From positions 1-31,422 of the forward strand of contig JAVHQT010000086.1 of assembly GCA_036171275.1 (NCBI GenBank): a stretch of 31,422 bases of DNA, in the 5' to 3' direction. The notes beneath the pieces are model-generated. The model saw nothing but the letters and a program-made list of their open reading frames with translations. It ran no database searches and was not told the DNA's origin. The translations under genes and the position numbers were made by a program. Of this stretch, positions 16,582 through 23,971 are shown piece by piece. The DNA is from PALSA-1006 sp036171275. Its GTDB lineage: Bacteria; Pseudomonadota; Gammaproteobacteria; Burkholderiales; Gallionellaceae. Positions within the stretch are counted from its first letter, which is position 1, and every line of letters begins with the position of its first letter.

Positions 16582-17067
16582 GTGTATCCACCGCCTATTT
16601 TTGAACAAAAAATTTGCCTCGCTGCCACACTGACCAGCCAAGTTGCACACCTGCAGCGCCCCTTGGTTTTTACCAATGGCTGCTTTGATGTTTTGCATCG
16701 AGGTCACGTAACCTACTTAGCGCAAGCACGCGCGCTCGGCGCTTCACTAGTGCTTGGAGTCAATAGCGATGCGTCAGTCAAACGACTCGGCAAAGGTAAC
16801 GACAGGCCAATCAATTCAGAACAAGACCGCATGGCGGTGCTGGCGGCCTTAGCCTCGGTCAGTTTGGTGGTATTGTTTACGGAAGACACCCCGCTCAATC
16901 TCATTCTCACCTGCAAACCCGATATATTAGTCAAAGGCGGAGACTGGCAACCCAGCGCCATCGTCGGCAGCCAGCAAGTTAAAGAATGGGGCGGCACGGT
17001 GCATAGCATTCCCTTCCAGCACGAACGTTCAACCACGGCACTGTTAAAGAAAATCCGAACTTTATGA
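16582..17067 (+). CDS. rfaE2: D-glycero-beta-D-manno-heptose 1-phosphate adenylyltransferase
   Basis: This 161-residue nucleotidyltransferase corresponds to the C-terminal domain of E. coli HldE. It has FTNGCFDVLHRGHVTYLAQA with the HxGH motif at 39-42, a GVNSDASVKRLGKG segment, and ILVKGGDW near residue 115. It makes ADP-heptose for LPS inner core. The start is the GTG at 16582. It is 14 bp after dolP and overlaps the DUF971 gene by 4 nt. The kinase half (RfaE1) and the phosphatase are not in the window. Confidence 0.94.
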   Translation: MYPPPIFEQKICLAATLTSQVAHLQRPLVFTNGCFDVLHRGHVTYLAQARALGASLVLGVNSDASVKRLGKGNDRPINSEQDRMAVLAALASVSLVVLFTEDTPLNLILTCKPDILVKGGDWQPSAIVGSQQVKEWGGTVHSIPFQHERSTTALLKKIRTL

Positions 17068-17411
17068 ACCCACCTACTCAAATTATTTTGCACCAGCAAT
17101 CCAAAATATTGGAAATCTACTTTGGAGAGGGTAGCCACTACCAATTTCCGTTTGAGTTTTTACGCGTTTTTTCTCCTTCTGCTGAAGTACGCGGTCACGG
17201 TAGCGGACAAGGCACGCTGCAAACTGGCAAGAAAAATGTCAATTTAATCAACCTTGAACCTGCCGGCAATTACGCTCTAAAACTGACTTTTGACGATGGT
17301 CACGATAGCGGACTATACAGCTGGGAATATCTGCACCAGCTTGGCCGCCAGCAAAGTCAAAAATGGCAAGCCTACTTGCTAGAACTTGAAAGCGCGAACG
17401 GCAGTCGCTAA
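17064..17411 (+). CDS. DUF971 (GBBH-like N-terminal domain) protein
   Basis: This 115-residue single-domain protein has IILHQQSKILEIYFGEG, FPFEFLRVFSPSAEVRGHG and the C-terminal DDGHDSGLYSWEYLHQLG, which is diagnostic of DUF971 (gamma-butyrobetaine hydroxylase-like N-terminal domain). Its function is unknown; related proteins act near Fe-S carriers. In many betaproteobacteria this gene precedes ubiE, but here a small membrane gene follows instead. The start overlaps the rfaE2 stop by 4 nt. Confidence 0.88.
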   Translation: MNPPTQIILHQQSKILEIYFGEGSHYQFPFEFLRVFSPSAEVRGHGSGQGTLQTGKKNVNLINLEPAGNYALKLTFDDGHDSGLYSWEYLHQLGRQQSQKWQAYLLELESANGSR

Positions 17412-17536
17412 TCGCAAACAGAGCGCGGAAATGAGTCGCGGTTTTGACACAAAATACTATTGCCCTCCTAAAGAATTATGCTACGATTAAGCCTGAAGTT
17501 CGTAAGACAATTTAACTATTTCTTGGAGGAGATATT

Positions 17537-17632
17537 ATGGGAATCATCGCTACATTTTGTGCCGTTACTACCTTTTTAATGGCGGTTGCTTTTTCACTAT
17601 TCATGCTAAAAGAGCTGTTTAAAAGTAACTAA
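17537..17632 (+). CDS. 31-residue single-helix membrane peptide
   Basis: The reading frame begins MGIIATFCAVTTFLMAVAFS, continues through FMLKELFKSN and stops at TAA. The first 24 residues form one hydrophobic helix with a cysteine at position 8; the tail is basic. A near-consensus ribosome site (GGAGGAG, 17525-17531) lies 5 nt before the ATG, and a strong terminator begins 13 bp after the stop. A TTGACA box is at 17444-17449, but no good -10 box follows at standard spacing. I do not recognise the protein. The tight translation and termination signals make a real, separately expressed gene likely. Confidence 0.7.
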   Translation: MGIIATFCAVTTFLMAVAFSLFMLKELFKSN

Positions 17633-17645
17633 GTAACCGCGCTGC

Positions 17646-17683
17646 AAAAGCCCTCAGCCCTTAAAAGCTGGGGGCTTTTTCTT
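17646..17683 (+). terminator. Intrinsic terminator after the 31-residue membrane peptide
   Basis: A 13-pair stem (AAAAGCCCTCAGC with GCTGGGGGCTTTT, one G-T wobble) has an eight-base loop CCTTAAAA and ends in TTTTTCTT. It also ends any readthrough from the lpoA to DUF971 operon. Confidence 0.92.
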
Positions 17684-17725
17684 AGGAAACAAGGATTAAA
17701 TCAACCGTTCAACCTGAGCCATTCG
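17683..17725 (+). repeat. Diverged paired intergenic element, copy A
   Basis: TAGGAAA, six bases, then a 30-bp segment (17696-17725) starting TTAAATCA and containing CCTGAG and a terminal TTCG. The 30-bp part matches 24 of 30 positions in 22257-22286. It directly follows the terminator and lies 110 bp before the mutarotase gene. Function is unknown. Confidence 0.5.
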
Positions 17726-17835
17726 CAGGAACAATCCTGACTGCAGCAAAGGTCTCACGAACACAATAAATCGCCCTTACCTAAATCAATCCGAAAAGCG
17801 CGTACTGATTACACTATTCAATTTAAGGAGTCTTC

Positions 17836-18741
17836 ATGTCTTTGTCTGAACTCAATCAACATTTTGCGATTGCCAATCATGTAAAATTTAGTGAAATCGC
17901 CGATGGCATGACCGTCGCGGAAGTGGCAAATCAATTTTCTCGCTGCACCATTGCCCTGCAAGGCGCACATGTCACCACTTGGCAACCGCACGGGCAAGAA
18001 CCGGTCATTTGGTTATCGCCACTCGCAAAATATATTCCAAGCAAATCGATTCGCGGTGGCGCACCCATCTGCTGGCCGTGGTTTGGCCCACACGCAACGG
18101 ATAGCAAATTATCCGGCCATGGTTATGCGCGTACTGTACCGTGGCGCGTATTAGAAACACGCGCATTGGCAGACGGCTCAACTTTTTTACGCTTCGAGCT
18201 GATTGAAACGGTTGCAACACAAGCGCAATGGCCGAATTCATCCACAGTGCAACTTGAAGTAACAGTAGGTCAAACGCTCCGATTAGCTTTAGTGACTCAA
18301 AACACAGGGAAGAATGAATTCGTTTTAGGTGAAGCGTTGCATACCTATTTCCAGATAAGCGATGTCGCCCAAACCACGATTCGAGGACTGGAAGGCACGG
18401 CGTATTTAGATAAAGTTGGTGATCCGGCACGGCGTACACAACAAGGCGGTATTGTGATTGAAAGCGAAGTGGATCGCGTTTATGTCAACACTGCAGCCAG
18501 TTGCATGATTGAAGACAAAGGCTTAAATCGCACCATTCACATCGCAAAAACCGGTAGCCATTCAACCGTAGTTTGGAATCCTTGGACTGAAAAAGCTAAC
18601 AAAATGGGCGATTTTGGCGATCATGGCTATCGCAGCATGGTGTGCGTTGAAAGTGCCAATGCCTTTGAAAACTTGGTGACGGTGGCCGCCGGTGAAACGC
18701 ATCAATTAACCGTGGAATACAGCGTTAAATCTTTAGCTTAA
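17836..18741 (+). CDS. D-hexose-6-phosphate mutarotase (YeaD-like aldose 1-epimerase family)
   Basis: This 301-residue cytoplasmic beta-sandwich enzyme probably interconverts anomers of glucose 6-phosphate or similar sugars. Family segments are IRGGAPICWPWFGPH, HGYARTVPW, GEALHTYFQISD, and VVWNPWTEKANKMGDFG followed by MVCVESANA. These supply the conserved active-site His and Glu residues. A good ribosome site (AAGGAG) precedes the ATG. It is a single gene, ended by a terminator shared with the convergent PilZ gene. Confidence 0.93.
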   Translation: MSLSELNQHFAIANHVKFSEIADGMTVAEVANQFSRCTIALQGAHVTTWQPHGQEPVIWLSPLAKYIPSKSIRGGAPICWPWFGPHATDSKLSGHGYARTVPWRVLETRALADGSTFLRFELIETVATQAQWPNSSTVQLEVTVGQTLRLALVTQNTGKNEFVLGEALHTYFQISDVAQTTIRGLEGTAYLDKVGDPARRTQQGGIVIESEVDRVYVNTAASCMIEDKGLNRTIHIAKTGSHSTVVWNPWTEKANKMGDFGDHGYRSMVCVESANAFENLVTVAAGETHQLTVEYSVKSLA

Positions 18742-18782
18742 AACGATTTTTTCTTGCTGATTTTAAACAAAAAAACAATTGT

Positions 18783-18820
18783 AACCCCTTGATTATATTA
18801 ACATTTTTAAGGGGTTTTTT
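18783..18820 (+). terminator. Intrinsic terminator between convergent genes, with repeat in its loop
   Basis: The stem AACCCCTT (18783-18790) pairs with AAGGGGTT (18809-18816) and is followed by TTTT. The 18-base loop is unusually long and contains most of a TGATTATATT copy. The T-run reaches the stop codon of the PilZ gene. A T-rich stretch on the other side could allow weak action on the minus strand. Confidence 0.8.
18790..18799 (+). repeat. Dispersed 10-mer TGATTATATT, copy 4 (terminator loop)
   Basis: An exact copy that begins on the last base of the 5' arm of the terminator and fills the first part of the loop. Confidence 0.8.
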
Positions 18821-19547
18821 ACAGTGTTCGCGCCAAGTGTTCCTGTTCTAGCTCAATTAAATAACGCTGAATCAGATTGCTAGCGCCTCGGCTTAAGTTC
18901 AAAAATTCCATACCAATTCGGTGAATTCCTTCCCCGCTTTTATCATCCACCGAAGACCAAATACCGCAGAATTTTAAGGTTAGTGGTACCGCACCAATGT
19001 GCGGAAACTGAATACTGCAATCAGGGACAATCGCGCCTTGCGTCATAATTGAGGGAAGTTCTCCGCGGATCACCATCTGAATTCCGCCGATGCTGATGTC
19101 CACTAAAGCGGCTTCCAACAGCCCCATCGGATGAGGAATTTTGCAGTACAAGGCACGCGCGCCATTCGGGGTATTTAATCGAAAATAATCGCGGCGTTGA
19201 ATACGCTCCATCACCTTCGGCAGGGCAATGGCAAAAACCTGATTCCCTTCAGACAACTCTAGCCATTCTAATTTTGGTGAATGCCAGCGAATTTTGACTC
19301 CAAGTGGCGTGCAAAAGATCAGATTTTCAGCTTCAGCCAGCTTTTCATTCAGGCGCACATCGCCACTGACATCAAGATAAACTTGCTTTTCCGCCGCCAG
19401 CACTTCCAAAACCAGTGTGTTCATGCTTAAACCGTTTGCCGTTTCCATGGTCAGCGGCGTGCGCTGTGTCACCATCTTTTCTAAGATAGAGGCAATTTCT
19501 TTTTGATTGTGCAACGCAAATTTTGAATTTTCTAAACGAGTCGGCAT
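18819..19547 (-). CDS. PilZ-domain protein, YcgR-like flagellar brake
   Basis: This 242-residue cytoplasmic protein has an N-terminal YcgR-type domain (about 15-110) and a C-terminal PilZ domain. The c-di-GMP-binding residues are visible: the RR..R motif in QRRDYFRL (R118, R119, R123) and D150-x-S152-x-x-G155 in DISIGG. Such proteins slow flagellar rotation or alter surface behaviour when c-di-GMP is high, which suggests a motile organism. No flagellar gene is nearby. The minus-strand upstream region contains a copy of the dispersed repeat, whose reverse strand includes TATAAT. Confidence 0.9.
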   Translation of the reverse strand: MPTRLENSKFALHNQKEIASILEKMVTQRTPLTMETANGLSMNTLVLEVLAAEKQVYLDVSGDVRLNEKLAEAENLIFCTPLGVKIRWHSPKLEWLELSEGNQVFAIALPKVMERIQRRDYFRLNTPNGARALYCKIPHPMGLLEAALVDISIGGIQMVIRGELPSIMTQGAIVPDCSIQFPHIGAVPLTLKFCGIWSSVDDKSGEGIHRIGMEFLNLSRGASNLIQRYLIELEQEHLARTL

Positions 19548-19574
19548 GAAATTTAAATATATGACTTAACTACA

Positions 19575-19584
19575 TGATTATATT
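19575..19584 (+). repeat. Dispersed 10-mer TGATTATATT, copy 5 (intergenic)
   Basis: An exact copy in the 42-bp spacer before the PilZ gene. The extended form TTAACTACATGATTATATTG shares 18 of 20 positions with the copy before lpxC. Confidence 0.8.
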
Positions 19585-19589
19585 GGTTT

Positions 19590-20669
19590 TTACAATGACT
19601 TTAACCTACTCTGTAAAATTTCAGCCATTTCATTTGCTCCGTTCGCCTGTGGCAAATCGGGCTGCGGACTAGCCCAAAGCGTTTGTAAAGTCTGCTGCAA
19701 ATCCCCTGACACGAGCTGTTCGCGCGACACTTCTTGGCAACGTCCGTACTGCGAAAACCAGCTGACCAAGCCTGATTGTTCCGGCCAATCTGCTCGTGAT
19801 ACATATAACATCGGTACGCCAGCGCAGGCCGCTTCGGTAAATGTGCCATAGCCGGGCTTGGTGAGCACTGCATCGCACGATGCTAATAAATCGCTAAAGG
19901 ATAAGCCACACGCCTCAATCGTGCTGCAATCTTCACGGCAAAAACGCCAACTCTGCGGAATAATCCAATGGATACCTGAACTGATCGGCCAGTTCGTCAC
20001 AGGTAAAGGAAACGCCATACCCCCCATCGCCACTAAAACCAAGCGCGTGGCTTTTTCTTGCTTAAGCGCTTGCAGCAATTGACTACGCTGTTTGCATCCA
20101 ACCGTCACCAAAGGAGCAAGGGCACGCACTTGTTTGAAGTGCGGCATCGGCATACTTGGCTGTGGCTGATAAAAGCACTCAGCATCGTTATAAGCCGCAT
20201 GCATTTGTTGCAATACCGAATCCTCAACACCCTCAGGCAGGCAATAATGCTGATAAATATCCGCCCAATTTAAACTGCACATTGCCAGCGCTGGAATCTG
20301 CGCGTGCTTAGCTGCGGCAAGCGATAGATACGGCACATTCGCAAACAGCAAATCGGCCGAAAGTGCCTGCAGCGCGGCCGCCTCAGCCTGGACTTTTTCC
20401 GCCCAGTTGGCGTGAAATTGCTGATAGCGAAAGCGGCTTTCCGCCACCAATACATCCACCGCATTTGCCATCACCATTCCAAAATCAAAGGCTAGGGGAA
20501 AATAATTAAATTTGCCGTGTATTCGTTCACGCAACAAATCGATTGGCGCAGCACTGCGCACCGTCACTTGCAGCGTTGGCCAACGTTGCAGCAGTGCATT
20601 CAGCACCGGGGCAGTTTGGCTGACATGCCCAAAACCGTGCCCAGAAATATCGACGACTAAATGCGGCAT
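19590..20669 (-). CDS. GT-B fold glycosyltransferase-like protein
   Basis: This 359-residue protein has an N-terminal nucleotide-fold opening with a Gly/His-rich loop (VVDISGHGFGHVSQTAPVLNAL). Its C-terminal half resembles MurG-like family 28 transferases: SFSDLLASCDAVLTKPGYGTFTEAACAGVPMLYV, then a W-P-E-Q segment. It has no membrane helix. It resembles the GT-like half found fused to some sugar kinases, but no kinase domain is present here. The substrate is unknown. It follows the YajR-like exporter by 6 bp and is probably co-transcribed with it. Confidence 0.7.
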   Translation of the reverse strand: MPHLVVDISGHGFGHVSQTAPVLNALLQRWPTLQVTVRSAAPIDLLRERIHGKFNYFPLAFDFGMVMANAVDVLVAESRFRYQQFHANWAEKVQAEAAALQALSADLLFANVPYLSLAAAKHAQIPALAMCSLNWADIYQHYCLPEGVEDSVLQQMHAAYNDAECFYQPQPSMPMPHFKQVRALAPLVTVGCKQRSQLLQALKQEKATRLVLVAMGGMAFPLPVTNWPISSGIHWIIPQSWRFCREDCSTIEACGLSFSDLLASCDAVLTKPGYGTFTEAACAGVPMLYVSRADWPEQSGLVSWFSQYGRCQEVSREQLVSGDLQQTLQTLWASPQPDLPQANGANEMAEILQSRLKSL

Positions 20670-20676
20670 TGGTGCT

Positions 20677-22050
20677 TTAACGGGAGATTAATTTCGCCAC
20701 CGCTGCTTCATCGAAACCGGAAATTTCCACTTTAAGGCAGGCAATTTGTTCAGCCGCAACAATTAACACCTCATGCACCCCTTGCAGAGCGGACAGTGCT
20801 TGATTTAATTGCAGTGCCTCCATTTCAGAGAGCGCATTCAGGTGAAAAATTTTACTGACCAGCGGCATCGGTGGACGCATGGTGGACGCAACCAGCAACC
20901 ACAGCAACAACATCAGCGCAGCAAATACAAACACAGCGTTGTCGCCATACAGTTGCATCAGAAAACCGCCTGTTAGCGAACCAAAAAAAGCCCCAAAAAA
21001 TTGTACGCTGCTAAAAATACCCATGGCAGTGCCTTTGGCGGACAGAGGGGCAATTTTGCTGACGATGGACGGTTGTGTCGCTTCTAATACATTAAAGGCA
21101 GTGAAGAAAATGAGCAACGAACCTGCCACGCCCAACAAACTGGATTGAAACATCATCAGTGCAATTTGCGCCACCGCTGCCAAGCTAATTGCCGCCATCA
21201 ATACTTGTTTCATCAGGCCTTTTTTCTCAGCAAGAATAATCGGTGGCACCATCAAAATAAACGCAATCAACATCACCGGCAAATAAACTTGCCACTGATG
21301 CTGCGCATCCAATCCGTCGGCGCGCAAAATAAACGGAACTTGCATAAATACCGACATTAAAATGGCGTGCAAGGTAAATACGCCAAAATCCATCCGCAGT
21401 AACTCTTTGTTTTTTAACACTTCTTTGAATTTACTCACATTTGCTTCAGTATCAGAATGAAAACGGGTGAGTTCAGGATTGGGAATAAACCACAGCACCA
21501 GCATGATCGAGGCAATCGCCAGCACGCCGGTTAAATTAAATAACCCAGACATGCCAATATAATGAAATAACACCGGAGACAACACCATGGACAGCGAAAA
21601 AGTGATGCCAATGGTCATGCCAATCATCGCCATCGCTTTGGTGCGATTTTCTTCACGGGTCAAATCGGCGGTCAGCGCCATCACCGCCGCATTGATTGCG
21701 CCCGCGCCTTGAATCACCCGTCCAACAATAATCCATTCAATATCGTTTGCCATTGCTGCGATAAAACTGCCCAGCGCGAACAGCATCAAACCAATAACAA
21801 TCACCGGTTTACGGCCATAACGGTCAGACAGCCAGCCCGCTGGAATCTGTAAAATAGCTTGCGTTAAGCCATACGCCCCCAGTGCCATACCGATTAAAAA
21901 ATGATTTTCTCCACCCGGTAATTTTTCGGCATACAGCGCAAAAATTGGCAGAATGATAAACAAGCCCAACATGCGCAGCCCGTAAATACTGGCTAAACCA
22001 ATACTGGCACGACGCTCCTGCGGACTCATCACGGAAGGAATTACAGACAT
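20677..22050 (-). CDS. MFS transporter with C-terminal YAM domain (YajR-like)
   Basis: This 457-residue protein has 12 membrane helices, motif A GWLSDRYGRKPV in the TM2-3 loop and GRVIQGAGAINAAVMAL in TM4 (motif B-type Arg). After TM12 an extra domain of about 65 residues (about 390-457) has the ferredoxin-like pattern of the YAM domain of E. coli YajR: an acidic helix, ALSALQGVHEVLIV, then LKVEISGFDEAAVAKLI. The family is thought to be proton-driven exporters; the substrate is unknown. The ATG at 22050 is preferred over a TTG three codons upstream. No clear ribosome site is visible. Confidence 0.9.
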   Translation of the reverse strand: MSVIPSVMSPQERRASIGLASIYGLRMLGLFIILPIFALYAEKLPGGENHFLIGMALGAYGLTQAILQIPAGWLSDRYGRKPVIVIGLMLFALGSFIAAMANDIEWIIVGRVIQGAGAINAAVMALTADLTREENRTKAMAMIGMTIGITFSLSMVLSPVLFHYIGMSGLFNLTGVLAIASIMLVLWFIPNPELTRFHSDTEANVSKFKEVLKNKELLRMDFGVFTLHAILMSVFMQVPFILRADGLDAQHQWQVYLPVMLIAFILMVPPIILAEKKGLMKQVLMAAISLAAVAQIALMMFQSSLLGVAGSLLIFFTAFNVLEATQPSIVSKIAPLSAKGTAMGIFSSVQFFGAFFGSLTGGFLMQLYGDNAVFVFAALMLLLWLLVASTMRPPMPLVSKIFHLNALSEMEALQLNQALSALQGVHEVLIVAAEQIACLKVEISGFDEAAVAKLISR

Positions 22051-22242
22051 AAGAATCAATCAAAATTGCGGAGTCGCATTTTAACCTAAGCCGTTGAAAG
22101 TTGACCCTGCTTTCGATATTTCAGCTTAGCGAAATTAAAAATGGCGCATTGCGCTTAAATCGATTTTGAATTTATAAAATACTATTTATAATCAATAAGT
22201 TATATGGATATTCGCGCCAAAATGACTCGCATAAAACAAACC

Positions 22243-22286
22243 TAGGAAAGTACTGCTTAAATCACCCGCTCTTCCTGAGTCCTTCG
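22243..22286 (+). repeat. Diverged paired intergenic element, copy B
   Basis: TAGGAAA, seven bases, then a 30-bp segment (22257-22286) matching the element at 17696-17725 at 24 of 30 positions, including TTAAATCA, CCTGAG and a terminal TTCG. It lies in the 272-bp gap between the divergent yajR-like gene and a doubtful small frame. Otherwise that gap shows only an AT-rich stretch near 22170-22205. Confidence 0.5.
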
Positions 22287-22322
22287 ATGACCTTATTTTA
22301 ACCCTGGCAAAGCGGATGTTTT

Positions 22323-22547
22323 ATGCCAGTTCTAAAAATCAAATGGACTTGGCAAGACGCCGTAGCACTCAAAAAACTGCCTTATCTATCCGGTGCTGGA
22401 TTGGGTTCTAACTTTTTGCTCGCGGCTTGCCTAGTATTGAAAATTGAATTTTTAGCGCTACCCTTGCGTACTTATTTCAGAATTATTCCGTTAGCAGAAA
22501 TGATCGCGCGCCTAAGCCTATCGAAGAACGCATCACGAGCGGAATAA
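22323..22547 (+). CDS. Doubtful hypothetical protein, 74 codons
   Basis: An isolated frame with one moderately hydrophobic stretch (LLAACLVLKIEFLALPL) and a basic N-terminus. It has no strong ribosome site and I recognise no family. It does occupy an otherwise empty gap on the opposite strand to its neighbours and follows element copy B by 36 bp. It could be a real small membrane protein or a chance frame. Confidence 0.3.
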   Translation: MPVLKIKWTWQDAVALKKLPYLSGAGLGSNFLLAACLVLKIEFLALPLRTYFRIIPLAEMIARLSLSKNASRAE

Positions 22548-22551
22548 ATCA

Positions 22552-22567
22552 GCGTTTTCCTAAACGC
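22552..22567 (-). terminator. Weak hairpin after the small membrane gene
   Basis: A six-pair stem GCGTTT/AAACGC with a four-base loop lies immediately beyond the stop of the 66-codon gene. Only a poor T-run (TGATTTATT) follows on the minus strand, so termination is uncertain. Confidence 0.35.
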
Positions 22568-22568
22568 C

Positions 22569-22769
22569 CTAGAGCAGCACGCGCCAAGCGGTCAGCACGT
22601 AGCGCTCCAGTAAATACATCACACCAAAAACCGCCAGCAAGACCAAGTCAAAACGTAGCACTTGCCAGGCAAAGCGCAGATAGGTGCCACGACGGCTAAA
22701 AATATACAAACCAACCGAAAGCACCATCAGCAAGGCGGAAAAAATCATCGCGAACCGTATAATAAGCAT
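22569..22769 (-). CDS. Small two-helix membrane protein downstream of lpxC
   Basis: This 66-residue protein has two hydrophobic helices, about residues 4-24 and 38-58, joined by a basic loop (FSRRGTYLRFAWQVLRFD). It starts two bases after the lpxC stop, so it is very likely co-transcribed and coupled. I do not recognise a named family. The location suggests an envelope-linked role, which is inference only. Confidence 0.7.
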   Translation of the reverse strand: MLIIRFAMIFSALLMVLSVGLYIFSRRGTYLRFAWQVLRFDLVLLAVFGVMYLLERYVLTAWRVLL

Positions 22770-22771
22770 GG

Positions 22772-23683
22772 TTACACTGCCTGCTGTTGCAGACGTAAAT
22801 AGTCAGGCGCTTCTTCTGGATTATCAAAAGTAACCCATTCCCACGCCGCTTCGTCAGCCATTAATGCGCGGATTAAAGCATTATTTAACGCATGTCCGGA
22901 TTTATAGCCGAAAAATGCACCAATTAACGGATGCCCTAAAATATACAAATCGCCAATTGCATCTAGTATTTTGTGTTTAACAAACTCGTCTTCAAAACGC
23001 AAACCGTCTGGATTGATGACGCGGTATTCGTCCATCACAATCGCGTTGTCCAGATTACCCCCCAGTGCCAAGCCTTGCGAACGCATGTATTCCACTTCTT
23101 GCATAAAACCAAAAGTGCGGGCGCGACTGACTTCTTTAATATAAGAATGTTCGCCCAAGTCCACGGTGACTTGTTGCTTGGTATTGGCAAAAACTGGATG
23201 TGAAAAATTGATCGTGAAGTTCAGTTTATAACCGTTAAATGGTTCAAAACGCACCCATTTATCGCCGTCTTTAACCTCGATTATCTTTTTGATTCTAATG
23301 AATTTTTTTGGCAAAGACTGCTCGATAATCCCCGCTGATTGCAGCAAAAAAACAAAGGTACCCGCACTGCCATCCATAATCGGCAATTCAGAACTGGTTA
23401 ATTCAACAATGACATTGTCGATGCCCAAGCCCGCCAGTGCGGACATTAAATGTTCCACCGTGGCGATGCGCGCCCCTTGCCATTCCAAACAGGTCGATAG
23501 CCGTGTGTCTTGCACCATCTCGGCGCTCACCCGAATGTCCACCGGGTGGGGCAAATCAACCCGTCTAAACACGATGCCGCTGTTTGCCAACGCGGGGCGC
23601 AAAGTCAGATACACTTTTTCGCCCGTATGCAGACCAACTCCCGTCGCCTGCACAATCGTTTTTAGCGTGCGTTGCTTAACCAT
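22772..23683 (-). CDS. lpxC: UDP-3-O-acyl-N-acetylglucosamine deacetylase LpxC
   Basis: This 303-residue zinc enzyme carries out the committed step of lipid A synthesis. All key residues are present: Glu77 and His78 (VEHLMSAL), His237 and Asp241 (HKILDAIGD) as zinc ligands with His78, and catalytic His264 in YKSGHALNN. The N-terminus QRTLKTIVQATGVGLHTGE is the typical start. It follows ftsZ after a 288-bp gap, the usual order at the end of the dcw cluster. Confidence 0.97.
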   Translation of the reverse strand: MVKQRTLKTIVQATGVGLHTGEKVYLTLRPALANSGIVFRRVDLPHPVDIRVSAEMVQDTRLSTCLEWQGARIATVEHLMSALAGLGIDNVIVELTSSELPIMDGSAGTFVFLLQSAGIIEQSLPKKFIRIKKIIEVKDGDKWVRFEPFNGYKLNFTINFSHPVFANTKQQVTVDLGEHSYIKEVSRARTFGFMQEVEYMRSQGLALGGNLDNAIVMDEYRVINPDGLRFEDEFVKHKILDAIGDLYILGHPLIGAFFGYKSGHALNNALIRALMADEAAWEWVTFDNPEEAPDYLRLQQQAV

Positions 23684-23734
23684 TTTTAGCCTTTATGCTT
23701 TCAAGGAATGCAGCAAATATAAATCATAACTACC

Positions 23735-23744
23735 TGATTATATT
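23735..23744 (+). repeat. Dispersed 10-mer TGATTATATT, copy 6 (lpxC leader)
   Basis: An exact copy in the ftsZ-lpxC gap, 51 bp before the lpxC start, in the extended form ATAACTACCTGATTATATTG. An imperfect inverted partner AATATAAATCA lies just upstream (23716-23726), so the site can fold into a weak hairpin. Confidence 0.8.
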
Positions 23745-23917
23745 GAATTATTTCGTTAAATTTCTTCGGATTTTAGAAGACGCTTATTTCTGCACGCATC
23801 CACTCGTTTTTGTGTCGAAACGCAGGTAAATTTAGAGTGTGCAACCCAAAGAACAGCCACCCCGTCAGACTACACCAACCACCCCTCAAAAAATAAGGAT
23901 TAAAAATTTGTGCTTTT

Positions 23918-23941
23918 GCCATTCCGATGGCCGTTTTTTTT
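23918..23941 (+). terminator. Plus-strand intrinsic terminator in the ftsZ-lpxC gap
   Basis: The hairpin GCCAT-TCCG-ATGGC is followed by CG and eight T's on the plus strand, opposite to the direction of ftsZ and lpxC. On the ftsZ transcript the hairpin has the A-run before it and no T-run after it. It therefore reads best as a terminator for an unannotated plus-strand transcript or as a barrier to antisense transcription. Confidence 0.6.
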
Positions 23942-23971
23942 GGCTTTATCCAGCGCGTTCTGAACCCATTT

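Noticed and set aside
19590..22050. GT-B protein plus YajR-like exporter as a natural-product export pair
   Set aside because: No biosynthetic genes nearby; both are common stand-alone chromosomal genes, so the pairing is not evidence of a pathway.
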